Source: Sarcophilus harrisii (lineage: Eukaryota > Chordata > Mammalia > Dasyuromorphia > Dasyuridae). Taken from it: DNA of 64,000 nt. The position numbers were made by a program, and so were the translations under genes. Below, piece by piece: positions 48,695-60,270 of the stretch. Location: NCBI RefSeq assembly GCF_902635505.1, contig NC_045431.1:66877501-66941500 (forward strand), written 5' to 3'. Below the pieces are notes generated by a model that saw only the letters and a program-made list of their open reading frames with translations, was not told the origin of the DNA and did not search any database. Every line of letters starts with the position of its first letter. The first letter of the stretch is position 1.

Positions 48695-48960
48695 ATATTG
48701 ACAATGTGGTATGGTGGGTAAAGTCCTAAAACTGAAATCAAGAAGACTTACATTCAGATGCTCCTTAGAATGTTTATCAGCAATGTGTAATGGGCAGGTC
48801 ATAAAACATCTCTGTCCTTTGCTTTCTTTAATGGCTTTTTTTTTTTTAAAGGGAAACAGTACCTATAGTACTGATTTTGCAGGGTTTTATGAAGTCAATG
48901 AAATTATACATGTAAAATTCAAATGTTTACATAGAAATAGCAGTTAGTATCATTATTAAT
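48695..48960 (+). mobile_element. CORE-SINE with internal poly(T) (sense)
   Basis: 'caatgtggtatggtgggtaa', 'aaatcaagaagacttacatt', 'tgcagggttttatgaagtca' and 'ttacatagaaatagcagtta' give a complete sense element with a T9-10 run in the middle. Confidence 0.7.
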
Positions 48961-49430
48961 CACTATGAAGCTAATTCCTTAAATTATCCTGTCCTCACTA
49001 AATTGTTCATCTTAACTGAGAAATGGAAAAGCCTATATAAATATTTGTAATTTTTTAAAAAAGTTCAGTGTAAAATCCTTAGGCAACATTTAAAGATCAA
49101 CTTTCTTTTCTTATAAATGTCTTAGGAAATGTTTATGAGACTTCTAACATGGAGTAGGGAGACCACTTTCCATTTCAATAGAGTTAATAGGACAGCTTTG
49201 AGAAAATCACTGTGGAGGCAAGGTCAGAAGAGCAGAATGTAAATCTGAGACCACAATATTGTCAAGCCTTCAAGTTGGATTCTTGCCAGGTCTAATGGTT
49301 TCCAGTCTTAAGTATGATTCAAATTCCATTATCAAAACTGCCTATTTCTTTCCTCTAGCCATTTACTAATGTAGGAGGAGGAGTAGAATTGGTAAGTGCT
49401 CAACAGTTTTTTTTTTTTAAAACAAAATAT

Positions 49431-49557
49431 AAGGGGCAGCTAGATGGCCTAATGGATAGAGCACTAGCCCTGAAGTAAGGAGGACCTGAGTTCAAATCTG
49501 ACCTCAGACACTTAACACTTCCTAGTTATGTGACCCTGGGACCCAATTGCCTCAGCA
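49431..49557 (+). mobile_element. Short tRNA-SINE (sense), well preserved
   Basis: 'aggggcagctagatggccta', 'atggatagagcactagccct', 'aggacctgagttcaaatctg' and 'gacacttaacacttcctagt' match the common marsupial tRNA-SINE closely. It is the least diverged of the family here. Confidence 0.9.
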
Positions 49558-49684
49558 AATATATATGTGTGTATATATATACATACACACATATAAACAT
49601 ATATATTTATATATATACACAAATATACATATATTTATATATATTACATATATTATATATGTATATACACACATACAACATACA

Positions 49685-49720
<36 letters not shown>

Positions 49721-49722
49721 CT
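49557..49722. repeat. (TA/CA)n microsatellite grown from the SINE tail
   Basis: It starts directly at the 3' end of the SINE at 49431-49557 and ends in an (AT)n run at 49687-49717, so it probably began as the element's tail. Confidence 0.9.
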
Positions 49723-50059
49723 CCAAATCTCAATTTGTTAATTTAAGCAATGGAAAAGCCACCAATGCAATTCTCCTTAGGAGAACGTCTTCATGCTATA
49801 GATACAGAAACTTAATCAAAGGAGCTCAACAATGTTTAGCATATCCCCTGATGTAAAAGAAGGAAAATGAATATGAAACTGAAGATTATCAGTGGCTGGG
49901 TATGTGATGCTATTACAAAAAAGTCAGCAAGATGTAAAGGGAACAGTCCTAGACTGTAATCAGCAGACTTGAGTAGAAAGCACTTAATAAATGCTTGTTG
50001 AATGTTAACTGTGTTTCCACGTACAAACAACAGAACATATTTCAACCCGGCTGCCTTGA

Positions 50060-50270
50060 GGACTCATGTGGTTATTTAGTTTGCCTCTTTTCAATGTTCA
50101 TAACAGCACAAATGCTCTTAATTAGAAGCACTTCATCAATATGAGTGCCTATTAAAATGGCTAACAGAGACTTATTCTGCTTCTTCCCCTTTTAATGTCT
50201 GATAAATGCTAAAGACTTTTAATTATCAGGTACTATATCTTAGATCTAGCTTCTTGTTGATCATTGCCTT
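50060..50270. other. Possible conserved non-coding element
   Basis: The segment has homeodomain-type cores ('tcttaattagaagc' near 50120, 'ttttaattatcagg' near 50220), balanced composition and no repeat match, between repeats on both sides. This rests on appearance only. Confidence 0.2.
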
Positions 50271-50724
50271 TGGGTCATTGTACAATACAGACTTCCAATC
50301 TAACTTCCTGGGTTTGGGCTTCTGGGATTGAAGCATCTACTTAAGTTGATAGATGACTGTATCTATGGAGAAGCTGTCCATGAACACAAAGATGTCCATA
50401 TATTCCTACTGTTTCAACCACACTACCTCCTTTTGTTTTTCCTGCTCCATGCCAATTTGCTCTGTTTGCTATAATTACTATAAGCTACTGCCTACTATCT
50501 CCTGTCTTAATCAGTCAATTAGTCTTTGTTGATTTTCATTAGCCTCCTATCAAGGCTATAGACTTCTGTGTTGATACTTTATTCTTACTTCAGTAAAAAT
50601 TATTCTAAAAAGAAAAGCAAGTGGAATCTTGCTCATGCCTGTTTGCTTTATCCATTTATTAGGGTCCATTTTCATAGTTGAAATATCAATCTGATAACTA
50701 GACTTACATGGAAGCAAGACAAAC

Positions 50725-51290
50725 TCTTCAGTCTAGACTTTATGGTCCTCTACAATCTGCTCATGTATCTATTTTTCTATTCTTATACTTTATATCTCTC
50801 AATAATTTTCCATTTGAATCCTCCACTCCAACAAAACTATTTCCTCAACATTCTTAAAACATAATATCTTAAAACATAAAATCATAAAATTTCTTAAAAC
50901 AAATGCTTAAAACATAAGCAGTCCATAATGACTGCTTTTGTATCTTTTCCTTCACTTGGAGTTCCCTAACCTCCTTTATCTTTACTTCACAGGGGTTTTC
51001 TACTTCTTTGCATTTTAGGATTACTTATCTATCCTCTTCAGAGAAGGATGAACTCCTGTAATGCCAAAGTTGGAAGAAACAATTAGACTTAATCTAGTTC
51101 ATTCAACCTCATCCTCTATTTGAAACATAGATACCTTTTACTTGACCACATACTAATCACTTAATATTTAATATTAACCAGATTATAAATCCATTGAGTT
51201 TGTACCAGATTATAAATTCATTGAGATCAGAGACTATACCTTATGGTTTCTTGTACCTCCACCACCCTTTAAAAAAAAAATCTGTGACAG
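50725..51290 (+). mobile_element. L2 fragment with MIR insertion
   Basis: The L2 body is at about 50725-51045 ('ggtcctctacaatctgctca', 'ggagttccctaacctccttt'). A MIR-like piece lies at about 51050-51160 ('ccaaagttggaagaaacaat'). The L2 tail follows at 51175-51290 ('cattgagatcagagactata'). Confidence 0.55.
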
Positions 51291-51784
51291 TGTGAGTTCT
51301 TCTTCCACAATACAGTTAATTACCACTTTCAGCTTTTATAGAATATTTCATAAGTTACTCTAGTCAAAATCTGTCATAACTTGATGGCTAAATTCCTGGC
51401 AATGTGCTTCTTGCAACTCAACTAGGTTAGACTTTGAAAGATTATCTTGTTCTGCTGTTACTTGACAACTTTTTAGCTTGGTAAGAAATGCCAAAACTTG
51501 AGCTTCACTGAAATAGCCTTTAATAGTCCAGAGATATCTTTATACCATGATGAGAGCCAGAAGGAAGATAGTATGAAAGTGTATTACAATATGCTACTAA
51601 TGAAGACTAGGGAAATATCTTGAGAGAATGAATATCTGCAAATACTTGTAACTATTATTATATTATAATATGTGTATACATAATATAAACATTATATTAT
51701 TAGTTGTAAACAACTAATTCTAAATGTCTTGACATCTGTTTAAGATTATCTTACAATGACCAACAATAGCTGCAAGCCAAAGAT

Positions 51785-51875
51785 CAAAGCATTTGAGCGT
51801 GTAAAAAATGGAAACCATGGGAGTTCAATATTAAAATTCCCATAGTTTACAAGTTTTACACACTCAAAAGCTTTG
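51785..51875. repeat. 91-nt hairpin (inverted repeat, 38-bp arms)
   Basis: The arm at 51785-51822 (CAAAGCATTTGAGCGTGTAA...) pairs with 51838-51875 (its reverse complement starts CAAAGCTTTTGAGTGTGTAA). There are 6 mismatches in 38, and the loop is 15 nt. It could be a MITE or a foldback RNA. No family is recognised. Confidence 0.7.
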
Positions 51876-52445
51876 AACTATCAGAGATCATGTAATAAAA
51901 ATAAGGAACTTTGATTTAAAGAAATACCTTGGCTCCATAGCCACTCCCTGACAAGTTATTAAAGTCAAAATCAGTTAAATTATAAACAATTCATAACTGA
52001 TTATAAGCAAATATCCAAGTTGTTTAGTTTGGGGGAGATTGCACATAGTTTTCATAAATATATTGTTAAGGCACAGAAGCAAATTTGAACTGAGACACAC
52101 TAGACAAATATTTTACCCTTGTCATGACTTCTCTCCCTTTCTTTCCTTCCCAGCTTCAGCCCTCCCAACATACTGAGTTTAGTAAAGCAGCGATTTTATA
52201 TCCCCTGCAACTATTCTGCATGGTAACACTTGAAATGCTTCTTCCATTTCCCAAACAGATGGCTATCAGGAAGTGTTCAAAGTTTTACTCAGAATCAATT
52301 CCGGTAATTGCTAAAAGGTAACTTTTGCCTGTATGTGCATGAATATAACATAGACTGTTCTGATGCTTTCACTCAAGCAGAACCAAGAGAATTTAAAGGA
52401 CACTCAGTTTTGTTCTTTTGGTTATACTTATTAATCTCACGTCAG

Positions 52446-52720
52446 TCATTTTGTGCCAACTGTTTTGCTAAACTCAGTACGATACAAAAGTAACAACGAT
52501 TAAGTGGGAAAGTATTTTGAGCTTCCACTATCTTTGAATTGCCAAAAGATTTTTGCCTGTATCTCATTAACAATTCTCAGTAGGTAGAATCAGGTTAATG
52601 CACAGAACAATTAGATTCATGGAATCCTTTTGACACTCGATCCTTTTTCTCTGCTTTTAAGACCTATATATATCCCACATTGATTTTCTACATTCAGGTT
52701 CCTTATGTACTTGAATTTTC
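52446..52720 (+). repeat. Large inverted repeat, left arm
   Basis: It pairs with 53521-53813 in reverse complement. Shared strings, in arm order, include 'gatacaaaagtaacaac', 'tgtatctcattaacaattct', 'gtagaatcaggttaatgca', 'ttcatggaatccttttga' and 'cccacattgattttcta'. Identity is near 90% by eye. The spacer is 52721-53520. Confidence 0.9.
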
Positions 52721-53520
52721 GGGTACATTGATCTCATTTAGGGGTACAACTATCTTTGGATTCTGGAAGAAACTAGAATCAGAAATTACCATTTTTCTAT
52801 CCAGTGTTTTGGCTCCCTATCCTTTCCCATAGGACCTGCCCAAATTTTATTCATAGACCACCATGGAATGGAATTGGATTTTGTTAGCCAGCCATCTGCC
52901 TGTAATTTTCTAATTTATTTTTCAGAACTCTTTTTCTCTGAATCTAAGAAGACAATTTGTGATGAGAAGCTGCAAAGTAATTTTTGATGGTCTTAGAACA
53001 TTCATGTTAAAAAAAATAGATTATGTCTCTTCCCTCATCAGGGGTGTCCATGAGCCTCTCCATTGCAACAGGAGAAGAAAGTACATTATAGTGTAGAACA
53101 ATCTATATATTATGGCACTTTTCATTTCTTATCTTGCCTTTGCAATTCAGACTTCCATGGAAATGGATGTGAGGCAAGGACACAGGCTATAGTATTGAGA
53201 AAGTGAGAGGACAGGGGAGCAGTTACCATAGTTTGGTGGTTGGAAAGAAGTACTTCACTTAAGACACTTTTGAATGAAAAGCAAACGTTAATCCATGAAC
53301 TGGTTTACATAGAACTAATGAAGACATAGGTAACTAGATGTTTGGGTGCTAGTGAGCTATAGGGATGGGAATCTCCTCTTTCTTTAAAAATATGAATCTG
53401 ATATTGGAGGGAGGGGTATGGAATTATTTCCCCATTCTTCTCCTGAATTGTAGGTGTATGTGGATGTGGAATATTTTCCATATGCAAAGAAAATTCCCAG
53501 GGAGAAAAAGGAGTGATTAA

Positions 53521-53813
53521 GAAAATTTATATATAAGGAACCTGAATATAGAAAATCAATGTGGGATATATACAGGGCTTGAAGGCAGAGAAAAAGGATT
53601 GGGTGCATGGATTAGAGTCAAAAGGATTCCATGAATCTAATTGTCCTATGCATTAACCTGATTCTACCAGCTGAGAATTGTTAATGAGATACAGGAAAAA
53701 AATCTTTCGGCAATTCAAGGATAGTGGAAGGAAGAAAGCTTATATATACTTTCCCCCTTAATTGTTGTTACTTTTGTATCTTACTGAGCATAGCAAAAGA
53801 GTCAGCACAAAAC
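53521..53813 (-). repeat. Large inverted repeat, right arm
   Basis: Reverse complement partner of 52446-52720. It is longer by about 18 bp through two small insertions, in the segments near 53600-53615 and 53730-53750. It contains parts of the minus-strand frame at 53384-53608, which is not a gene. Confidence 0.9.
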
Positions 53814-55105
53814 TATTTTGTTCCTATTTCTGTGTAATTAAAAATCCTTTGTTACTGTAAGATTCTTAATTATCTGAATTTCTGAAAGCATTTTTAAATG
53901 GCCTGAAAGAGTCAATGATTTCATGGGATGGGGGTTCAGAGTTAACCAAAGGCAGCATATTTCACATTTTAATGTTTTAAGCATCATTCCATTTTATTCC
54001 TTTTGTAAAAAATGAGAGAGAGGAATTGATCAAAATTACCTTAGTTCTGCCTCTGACAGCTGGTAGTTTGTGGTAGGGAGCAGACCAAAACTTTATAAGC
54101 TGAATACTTTCTAGGGGTTTAGGGGAAAAAGCATCTTGGGAAAGGGCTACTTTTTTCCACATGCTTTAGCATTTAACTAATTTGGATTGGGCAGGTAGCT
54201 CACGCAGATTATCACCAATTGGCCATTTCAGATACTGCATTTAATTAATTAAACTCCCTTACTGTATAATTAACATTATGACTCCCTGTCTTTCTTGGTC
54301 TTAAGGTAGGTAGCACTGAAGCCACACAAGAAAAGGACACTATGTTGGACCAGTGTCAAATGTACAGTCACCTAGGATGTGTATGAGATGTAGATAGAGG
54401 ATAGCTTTAGAGAGATGTTTGAGAGGAGTTGAAATTAGGTGGATCATGTAGTGAAAAAAACTAATGTACTGCATATATGTTCCAATGGTATCGATAAGAT
54501 GTCAAAGAAATTAGGAGAAGTTCATTAATACTTTGAGCAGACAGCCTATGGATGATTTATGGAAGGACATGGGCAGGAGTCACACAGGCTGAAAAGGCAT
54601 CGTAGATATGATCTCTTCTCCTTGAAATAATAATTACATTTATTACAATCCCTCCAAGTTTTGGAGTATAATTGTCATGCATCTGTACCTAGTTCTAAGC
54701 CCACAGACCAAGAATTATATCAAGGTAGGAATGAGAAGGGATAAGGATGTTCTTTCATTTCCATAATCAATCAAATATTCAAATATTATTTCTGGAGTGT
54801 TTTGAGGTATTCATGGTACAATAAGTATTCTTTTTTAAAGGAAAAAAAATACATAGTGCTTATCTTAGAGAGTTTCCAATCTAGTATTTACATGAATTAA
54901 TTTTTTAAAAAATAGTATGGTCCTTGGAATGGTATAGAAAGGTTTCATGGAGGAGATGCCATCTAAACTTGTCTTTGTACTTTTTCTTACTTTCTTCTGT
55001 CAGTCATCAATACACCCACTTACTCACGTTAGGGACTTCCTCACTTGCAACATCCCATGAATTTATGTATTGTCAATTCCAACTAATAAGAAATGATGAT
55101 ATAAT
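53814..55105. other. Stretch with no recognised gene or repeat
   Basis: AT-rich. A compact block near 54180-54275 with 'tttaattaattaaactccct' could be conserved non-coding DNA. No coding exon was found. Confidence 0.3.
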
Positions 55106-55109
55106 ACTA

Positions 55110-55315
55110 AAAATAGCCAACATTATGGTTTAATATATGCCAAGTATTATAGTAGGTGCTTTACAAATATTATCCCCTTTGATCCTGAGAGGTAGGTGCT
55201 ATCATTACACCCATTTTACAGTTAAAGAAACTGAGGCAGATAGTGATTAAATGATTTATATGGCTAATAAATGTAAGGTCTTACTGACTTCAAGGCCAGA
55301 ACTCTGAGCTGCCTT
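55110..55315 (-). mobile_element. CORE-SINE (antisense)
   Basis: 'ttaatatatgccaagtatta', 'ttacaaatattatccccttt', 'cccattttacagttaaagaa' and 'ttcaaggccagaactctgag' are antisense blocks. Confidence 0.75.
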
Positions 55316-55490
55316 AGTTGGAGATAAATACTCCATTTGAGACCATCAAAAGAGTTGTAGAAGACTTGTATCAATAAACCAATCAATTAATAACCATAGA
55401 TGCCAAACATAAATGCCTGCAATAGCATCCTTCCAGATGTTTTTTTTTTAAAGAAAATTGGATACTTTTCCAAAACAAGTTTAGAGGGAG

Positions 55491-56110
55491 ATGTAGTCAT
55501 AATCTGTAAGCATATTCAACTTTGACCCAATTCACCAAAAATGAGGTATATTATAAATCGAAATGATCTCTTATAAAGAGTTTAAATATAGAGGAAGATG
55601 GAAGAAGTCCGTTAACAGAGGGAATAGCAAGTTTATAGAAGGGGGCAAGAGAAAACAGTGGCTGTAGAGCAACTTTTCTTGATTGAGCTCCAAGGGGTGA
55701 AGCACACTCGTTATTAGATGAAATAAAGATCTGCAAGTGATAAAAACTAACTAGGTTCAGTATGGCTGGCACCCAAGTTGAGTTTCAATAGTTGTGTTTC
55801 ATTAAAAGAAGTTGGTGGTATGTGGTGTTCATCCAAAATGCTTTTTAAACGAAATGAGTCTATAAAGTTTAAATAGAGGAAGATGTCAAGTATACCTAAA
55901 AGAATAAATGATTACTAGAAGGCAAGATACATGTGAAGACACTTTCTTGATTGAGCTCAAGATGAAAGACAATCAGTTATTAGATGAAATAATTATCCAA
56001 AGTATAAATTACATAATAAGATTGCAGTATGCTAGGCAAAGTTGAAGCTTTCAGATCAGTTGATTTCATTAAAGTCTGAGGAATGTGTCATCAAATATCT
56101 TGACTTTAGA
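55491..56110. repeat. Degenerate tandem repeat, 260-290 bp units
   Basis: Unit 1 is about 55558-55848 and unit 2 about 55849-56110. Shared landmarks are 'cgaaatga', 'gtttaaata..gaggaagatg', 'cttgattgagctc', 'gttattagatgaaata' and 'tttcattaaa'. Weaker echoes ('attagagatta.ataaa', 'gttgataaa') continue to about 56640, suggesting older units. An 85-90 bp leader at 55491-55582 recurs at 58860-58953. Confidence 0.7.
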
Positions 56111-56754
56111 AAGCGTAAAATCAATAGCCAAAAGCTTCACTCTTTACTAGGAGTCTTAATGATATTCTTTCAGATATTGAAGAATATCATAGAATGAAAA
56201 TTCATGTCATTAGTATTACTTATCAAAGTTATTAGAGATTACATAAATAAAACATTTGAGTTGATAAAGTGAACTGAGATCTAATTAAATCTGGAATTAG
56301 ATAGCCTATCTAACAAGTAAAATCATTGCAATAAGCTACCCTTTAGTCTATGTTTTTTATAAAATGCTAGAAATTCGTATTAGAACAACTTACTATTGCA
56401 TTAGAGATTAACAAATAAAACTATGTGTTGATAAATGAAATAATTAACTAACATAGATACAAGTTACATAAATATTAAACAACTTCTGTTTTTAAAAGAA
56501 AATTGGATGAATAAGCTACTTTCAAAGTTAAGAATACATAATGTTTTAATCAAATTAATATAACTAGATAGTTACATAAATAAAACTTTTCATTGGAGTA
56601 TAAGTAAATATAAAGATTAGCTATTTTCCTCCAACTAATAACGAGATCACAATAATTTTCAGTTGCTATATAGAATGTTACTTTTCCCCTTCAATTATTA
56701 GAGGATCAAACAATTATGTCTATTTTTAGTACCTAATGCATTAACACAGGCAAT

Positions 56755-56858
56755 TGTCTTTCTGTGAATTGAGGGCACAGACTATACCATTATGTCTTCT
56801 TTCATCAGTACTTAGTATAGACTATCTCAGGAAATATTCATTGAATGATTATTTCTTT
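56755..56858 (+). mobile_element. L2 3' end fragment, target of the L1 insertion
   Basis: 'gagggcacagactataccat', 'ttcatcagtacttagtatag' and 'ggaaatattcattgaatg' fit an L2 tail. The L1 at 56859-58419 inserted at its very end. Confidence 0.5.
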
Positions 56859-58385
56859 GTTTGTACAAAAACTTTTCAATTTGATATAATCAAAATTTTC
56901 AATTTTGTAGTCAATAGTGATCTCTAGTTCTTCTTTGGTCATAAATTCCTTCCTCTTCCACAGGTCTGAGAGGTAAACTATCCTATGCTCTTCCAATTTA
57001 TTTATGATCTCATTCTTTATGCCTAGATCATGAACCCATTTTGACCTTATCTTGGTGTATGGTGTTAAGTGTGGGTCAATGCCTAGTTTCTGCCATACTA
57101 ATCTCCAATTTTCCCAGCAATTTTTGTCAAATAATGCATTCTTATCCCAAAAACTGGGGTCTTTGAGTTTGTCAAACACTAGATAATTAAAGTTATTGGC
57201 TGTTTTGTCCTTTGAACCTAACCTATTCCATTGATCAACTAGTCTATTTCTTAGCCAATACCAGATGGTTTTAGTAACCGCTGCTTTATAATATAATTTT
57301 AGATCTGGTACAGCTAGGCCACCTTCATTTGATTTTTTTTTCATTAATTCCCTTGAAATTCTTGACCTTTTGTTTTTCCATATGAACTTTGTTGTTATTT
57401 TTTCTAGGTCATCAAAATAGTTTTTGGGAAGTCTGATTGGTATAGCGCTAAATAAATAGATTAGTTTAGGTAGTATTGTCATCTTTATTATATTTGCTCG
57501 CCCAATCCAAGAGCATTTAATATTTTTCCAGTTGGTTAGATCAGACTTAATTTGTGTGGAAAGTGTTTTGTAGTTTTGCTCATAAAGTTTCTGATTTTCC
57601 CTTGGCAGATAGATTCCTAAATATTTTATACTATCAGTAGTTACTTTAAATGGAATTTCTCTTTGTAACTCTGACTGTTGGATTTTGTTAGTGATATATA
57701 AGAATGCTGATGACTTATGTGGGTTTATTTTATAACCAGCAACTTTGCTAAAGTTGTGGATTATTTCTAATAACTTTTTAGTAGAATCTCTGGGGTTCTC
57801 TAAGTATACCATCATATCATCAGCAAAGAGTGATAATTTGGTTTCCTCATTGCCTATTCTTATTCCTTTAATCTCTTTCTCAGCTCTTATTGCCAAAGCT
57901 AGCATTTCTAATACAATATTAAATAGTAACGGTGATAGTGGGCAACCTTGTTTCACTCCTGATCTTATTGGGAATGGTTGCAGTTTGTCCCCATTACATA
58001 TGATGCTTACTGATGGTTTTAAATAGATGCTACTGATTATTTTAAGGAAAAGTCCATTTATTCCTATACTCTCAAGTGTTTTTAATAGGAATGGATGTTG
58101 GATTTTATCAAATGCTTTTTCTGCATCTATTGAGATGATCATATGGTTTTTGTTAATTTGGTTATTAATATGGCCAATTATACTGATAGTTTTCCTAATA
58201 TTGAACCAGCCCTGCATTCCTGGTATAAATCCTACTTGATCATGGTGAATTATCCTGGGGATGATTTTCTGTAGTCTTTTTGCTAATATTTTATTTAAGA
58301 TTTTAGCATCAATATTCATTAGGGAGATTGGTCTATAATTTTCTTTCTCTGTTTTCAACCTACCTGGTTTAGGTATCAGTACCAT
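56838..58385 (-). pseudogene. L1 ORF2 fragment (reverse transcriptase core, open frame)
   Basis: 515 codons from the first Met; the frame stays open to the 5' edge of the insert, where [11 protein letters not shown] precedes the Met. The RT motifs are intact: [13 protein letters not shown] (residues 81-93), [11 protein letters not shown] (146-156) and the catalytic FADD (187-190), then YLGI and the [10 protein letters not shown] segment. The endonuclease, the start of the RT domain and the cysteine-rich C-terminus are absent, so it cannot retrotranspose itself. The last six codons (KEIIIQ) come from the target duplication, not from L1. There is no promoter of its own. Confidence 0.9.
56841..56858. 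repeat. 18-bp target-site duplication, left copy
   Basis: TTGAATGATTATTTCTTT, identical to 58420-58437. Confidence 0.95.
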
Positions 58386-58419
58386 GTCTGTGTCATAAAA
58401 GGAATTTGGTAGGACTCCT
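56859..58419 (-). mobile_element. Young L1 insertion truncated at both ends
   Basis: A 1561-bp piece of L1 ORF2 on the minus strand, bounded by a perfect 18-bp direct repeat. The 5' end is inside the reverse-transcriptase domain. The 3' end stops inside ORF2 after the KSFCTNK segment, with no 3' UTR and no poly(A). The last bases (ACAAAC then AAA) overlap the first AAA of the duplicated target on the minus strand. The reading frame is uninterrupted across the whole piece, unlike every other L1 in the window, so insertion was recent. The cleavage site on the minus strand would be CT/AAAG, close to the L1 endonuclease preference. Confidence 0.9.
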
Positions 58420-58437
58420 TTGAATGATTATTTCTTT
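58420..58437. repeat. 18-bp target-site duplication, right copy
   Basis: TTGAATGATTATTTCTTT, identical to 56841-56858. Confidence 0.95.
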
Positions 58438-58859
58438 AGATAGCTTCATATAGCATTACTGTGGTAAGAACAAACACTATCACCAACACCAAAAGGGGTA
58501 AGTCTTCTATAAACTTAGATGGACTGTTGGACAACAGACATGCAGTTCATGGTTGGGCCAATACTAGAAGCCTTCCAAGTTCTATAGCACTTGTCAGCAC
58601 TTGTATGTCAGTACTAAGTATCCATGTCACTTCTATTTCCTAATGAAGCAGCAGAGCAGGATTGTAGTGAAAAATTTATCATTAAACACAGACCATAAAT
58701 CAGCAGCCTCTATATTTTTGCCTAAATGATCAAAATACTAGATTTTTGTTTTTGAAGATAGGGAACATATTTTTGTTTCTCTCAAAGGTTCTGGGACAGT
58801 GGCATCTATATAATTGATTCCTAGTAAACATTTCTTGACTGACTGGATGGACTGATTTA

Positions 58860-58953
58860 ATGTAGTCATAATCTGTAAGCATACTCAACTTCGGTCCATT
58901 CACCAAAAATGAAATATACTATAAATCAAAATGATCTCATTAAAAAAGTAACA
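58860..58953 (+). repeat. Displaced copy of the tandem-array leader
   Basis: It matches 55491-55582 in the same orientation: 'tgtagtcataatctgtaagc', 'attcaccaaaaatga', 'tataaatc.aaatgatctc'. Identity is close to 87% by eye. It lies about 3.3 kb away, beyond the L1 insertion. Confidence 0.85.
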
Positions 58954-59814
58954 GCCATATCCCATAAAAAAGGATCCAGGCAAAACTCCCCTTTTCTCCT
59001 ATGACTTGCAATTTATAAAAACAGCGTTTATTACATTAAATTTTTCCTATAAGCATTTTCCTTCAATTTGTAAACCCAAATCTGCTGATCTGCTGAATAA
59101 AGATTTTATTTAATAGAAAATTACATCTTACTTCTAAACTACCTCTTGCTTTTTACCAACATAAATTTGGGTGCGGCCTATTTCTTTTCATTATTTCAAT
59201 TCTGAATCTAATTTAATAACATGTATAATGAAATGATGAAATCAGTCAGCCATAAATATTCATCTTAGTCTGCCCTCAGACAATCATTACATTCCAGTAA
59301 TAGTTTGTTCAAATATTAAAGTAAAAATCTTTTAAAAACACTCTGAGTTTTTAGTTCCAATATTTATACCTTGAATAATTATCAGTATTCACTCACTTAT
59401 AAATGAGATCTAGATAATTATAGGGGATGGATAATAGTGTGTTTAAATTATTAGCTATTAATATTTATAATGGATTACAGAAGAGAAATAATGCGATCTA
59501 TTGTATTCTAAAGCTCACTGCTTATTTACTTTTTGGAAATTTCCCTTTTCTTTTTTTATAGAAGCTGGCAGCTGATTAGCTAGGCACATAATGGGTGCAG
59601 AGAAACATAAATATAACAATTATCTTTTTGGCACTAACGAGGCAGACCATTTTATTTGCTTCATATACCAATATTTACTTTGTCCTTATTTTTTCTAAAA
59701 ATAAGATGTCTTATGAGAGTTTTCAGTGAAATATATCTAAAATCCAGAGATATAATGAGTTCAATGTAAAAGTTATCATAAGACACAGACAGAAACATAT
59801 AAACAGGCCCAAAA
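58954..59814. other. Stretch with no recognised feature
   Basis: AT-rich, without a nameable exon or repeat. Confidence 0.3.
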
Positions 59815-60270
59815 GAAATGGAAGGAGGAAGGGAGGGAGAGGGAGAGGCAAAAAAGAGAGGGAGAGGGAAAGGGAGAAGGAGAAGGAAAAAGAGAGGAAG
59901 AGGATGAGGGAGAGAGGGAGCAAAAGAGAGGAAGAGGATGAGAGAGAGAAGGGGAGAGGAGAGAGAGAGGGAGGAAAGGAAGGAAGAGAGAGGAGGAAGA
60001 AGGGGGAGAAGGAGAGGGAAAGACATAGAGAAAGAGGGGGAGAAGGGGAAGACACAGAGACAGAGAAAGAGACAAAAACAGAGAGACAGAGAAAGACACA
60101 GAAAGAACCAGAAAAAGAGAGAGACAGAGAGACAGAGACAGAAAGTGAAGCAGAAAAAGACAAAAAGACACAGAGAAAGGGACAGAGGAAGAAAGACAGA
60201 TAAACAGACAGAGGGGAAAAGGAGGGAGGCAGAAGAAGGAAAAGAGAGAGGGGAGAGGAAGGGAGAGAGC
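59815..60270. repeat. Long purine satellite, (GGGA)n to (GACAGA)n
   Basis: About 455 bp almost entirely A/G with C in later units, the longest in the window. A near-duplicate of about 30 bp ('aagagaggaagaggatgaga'-type) occurs at about 59889-59910 and 59925-59945. Arg/Glu frames on the plus strand (99-136 codons) and Ser/Leu/Phe frames on the minus strand (131-205 codons) are artefacts. Confidence 0.95.

Noticed and set aside
57745-58239. Plus-strand frames of 70-93 codons
   Set aside because: They are the antisense of the real L1 ORF2 frame on the minus strand.
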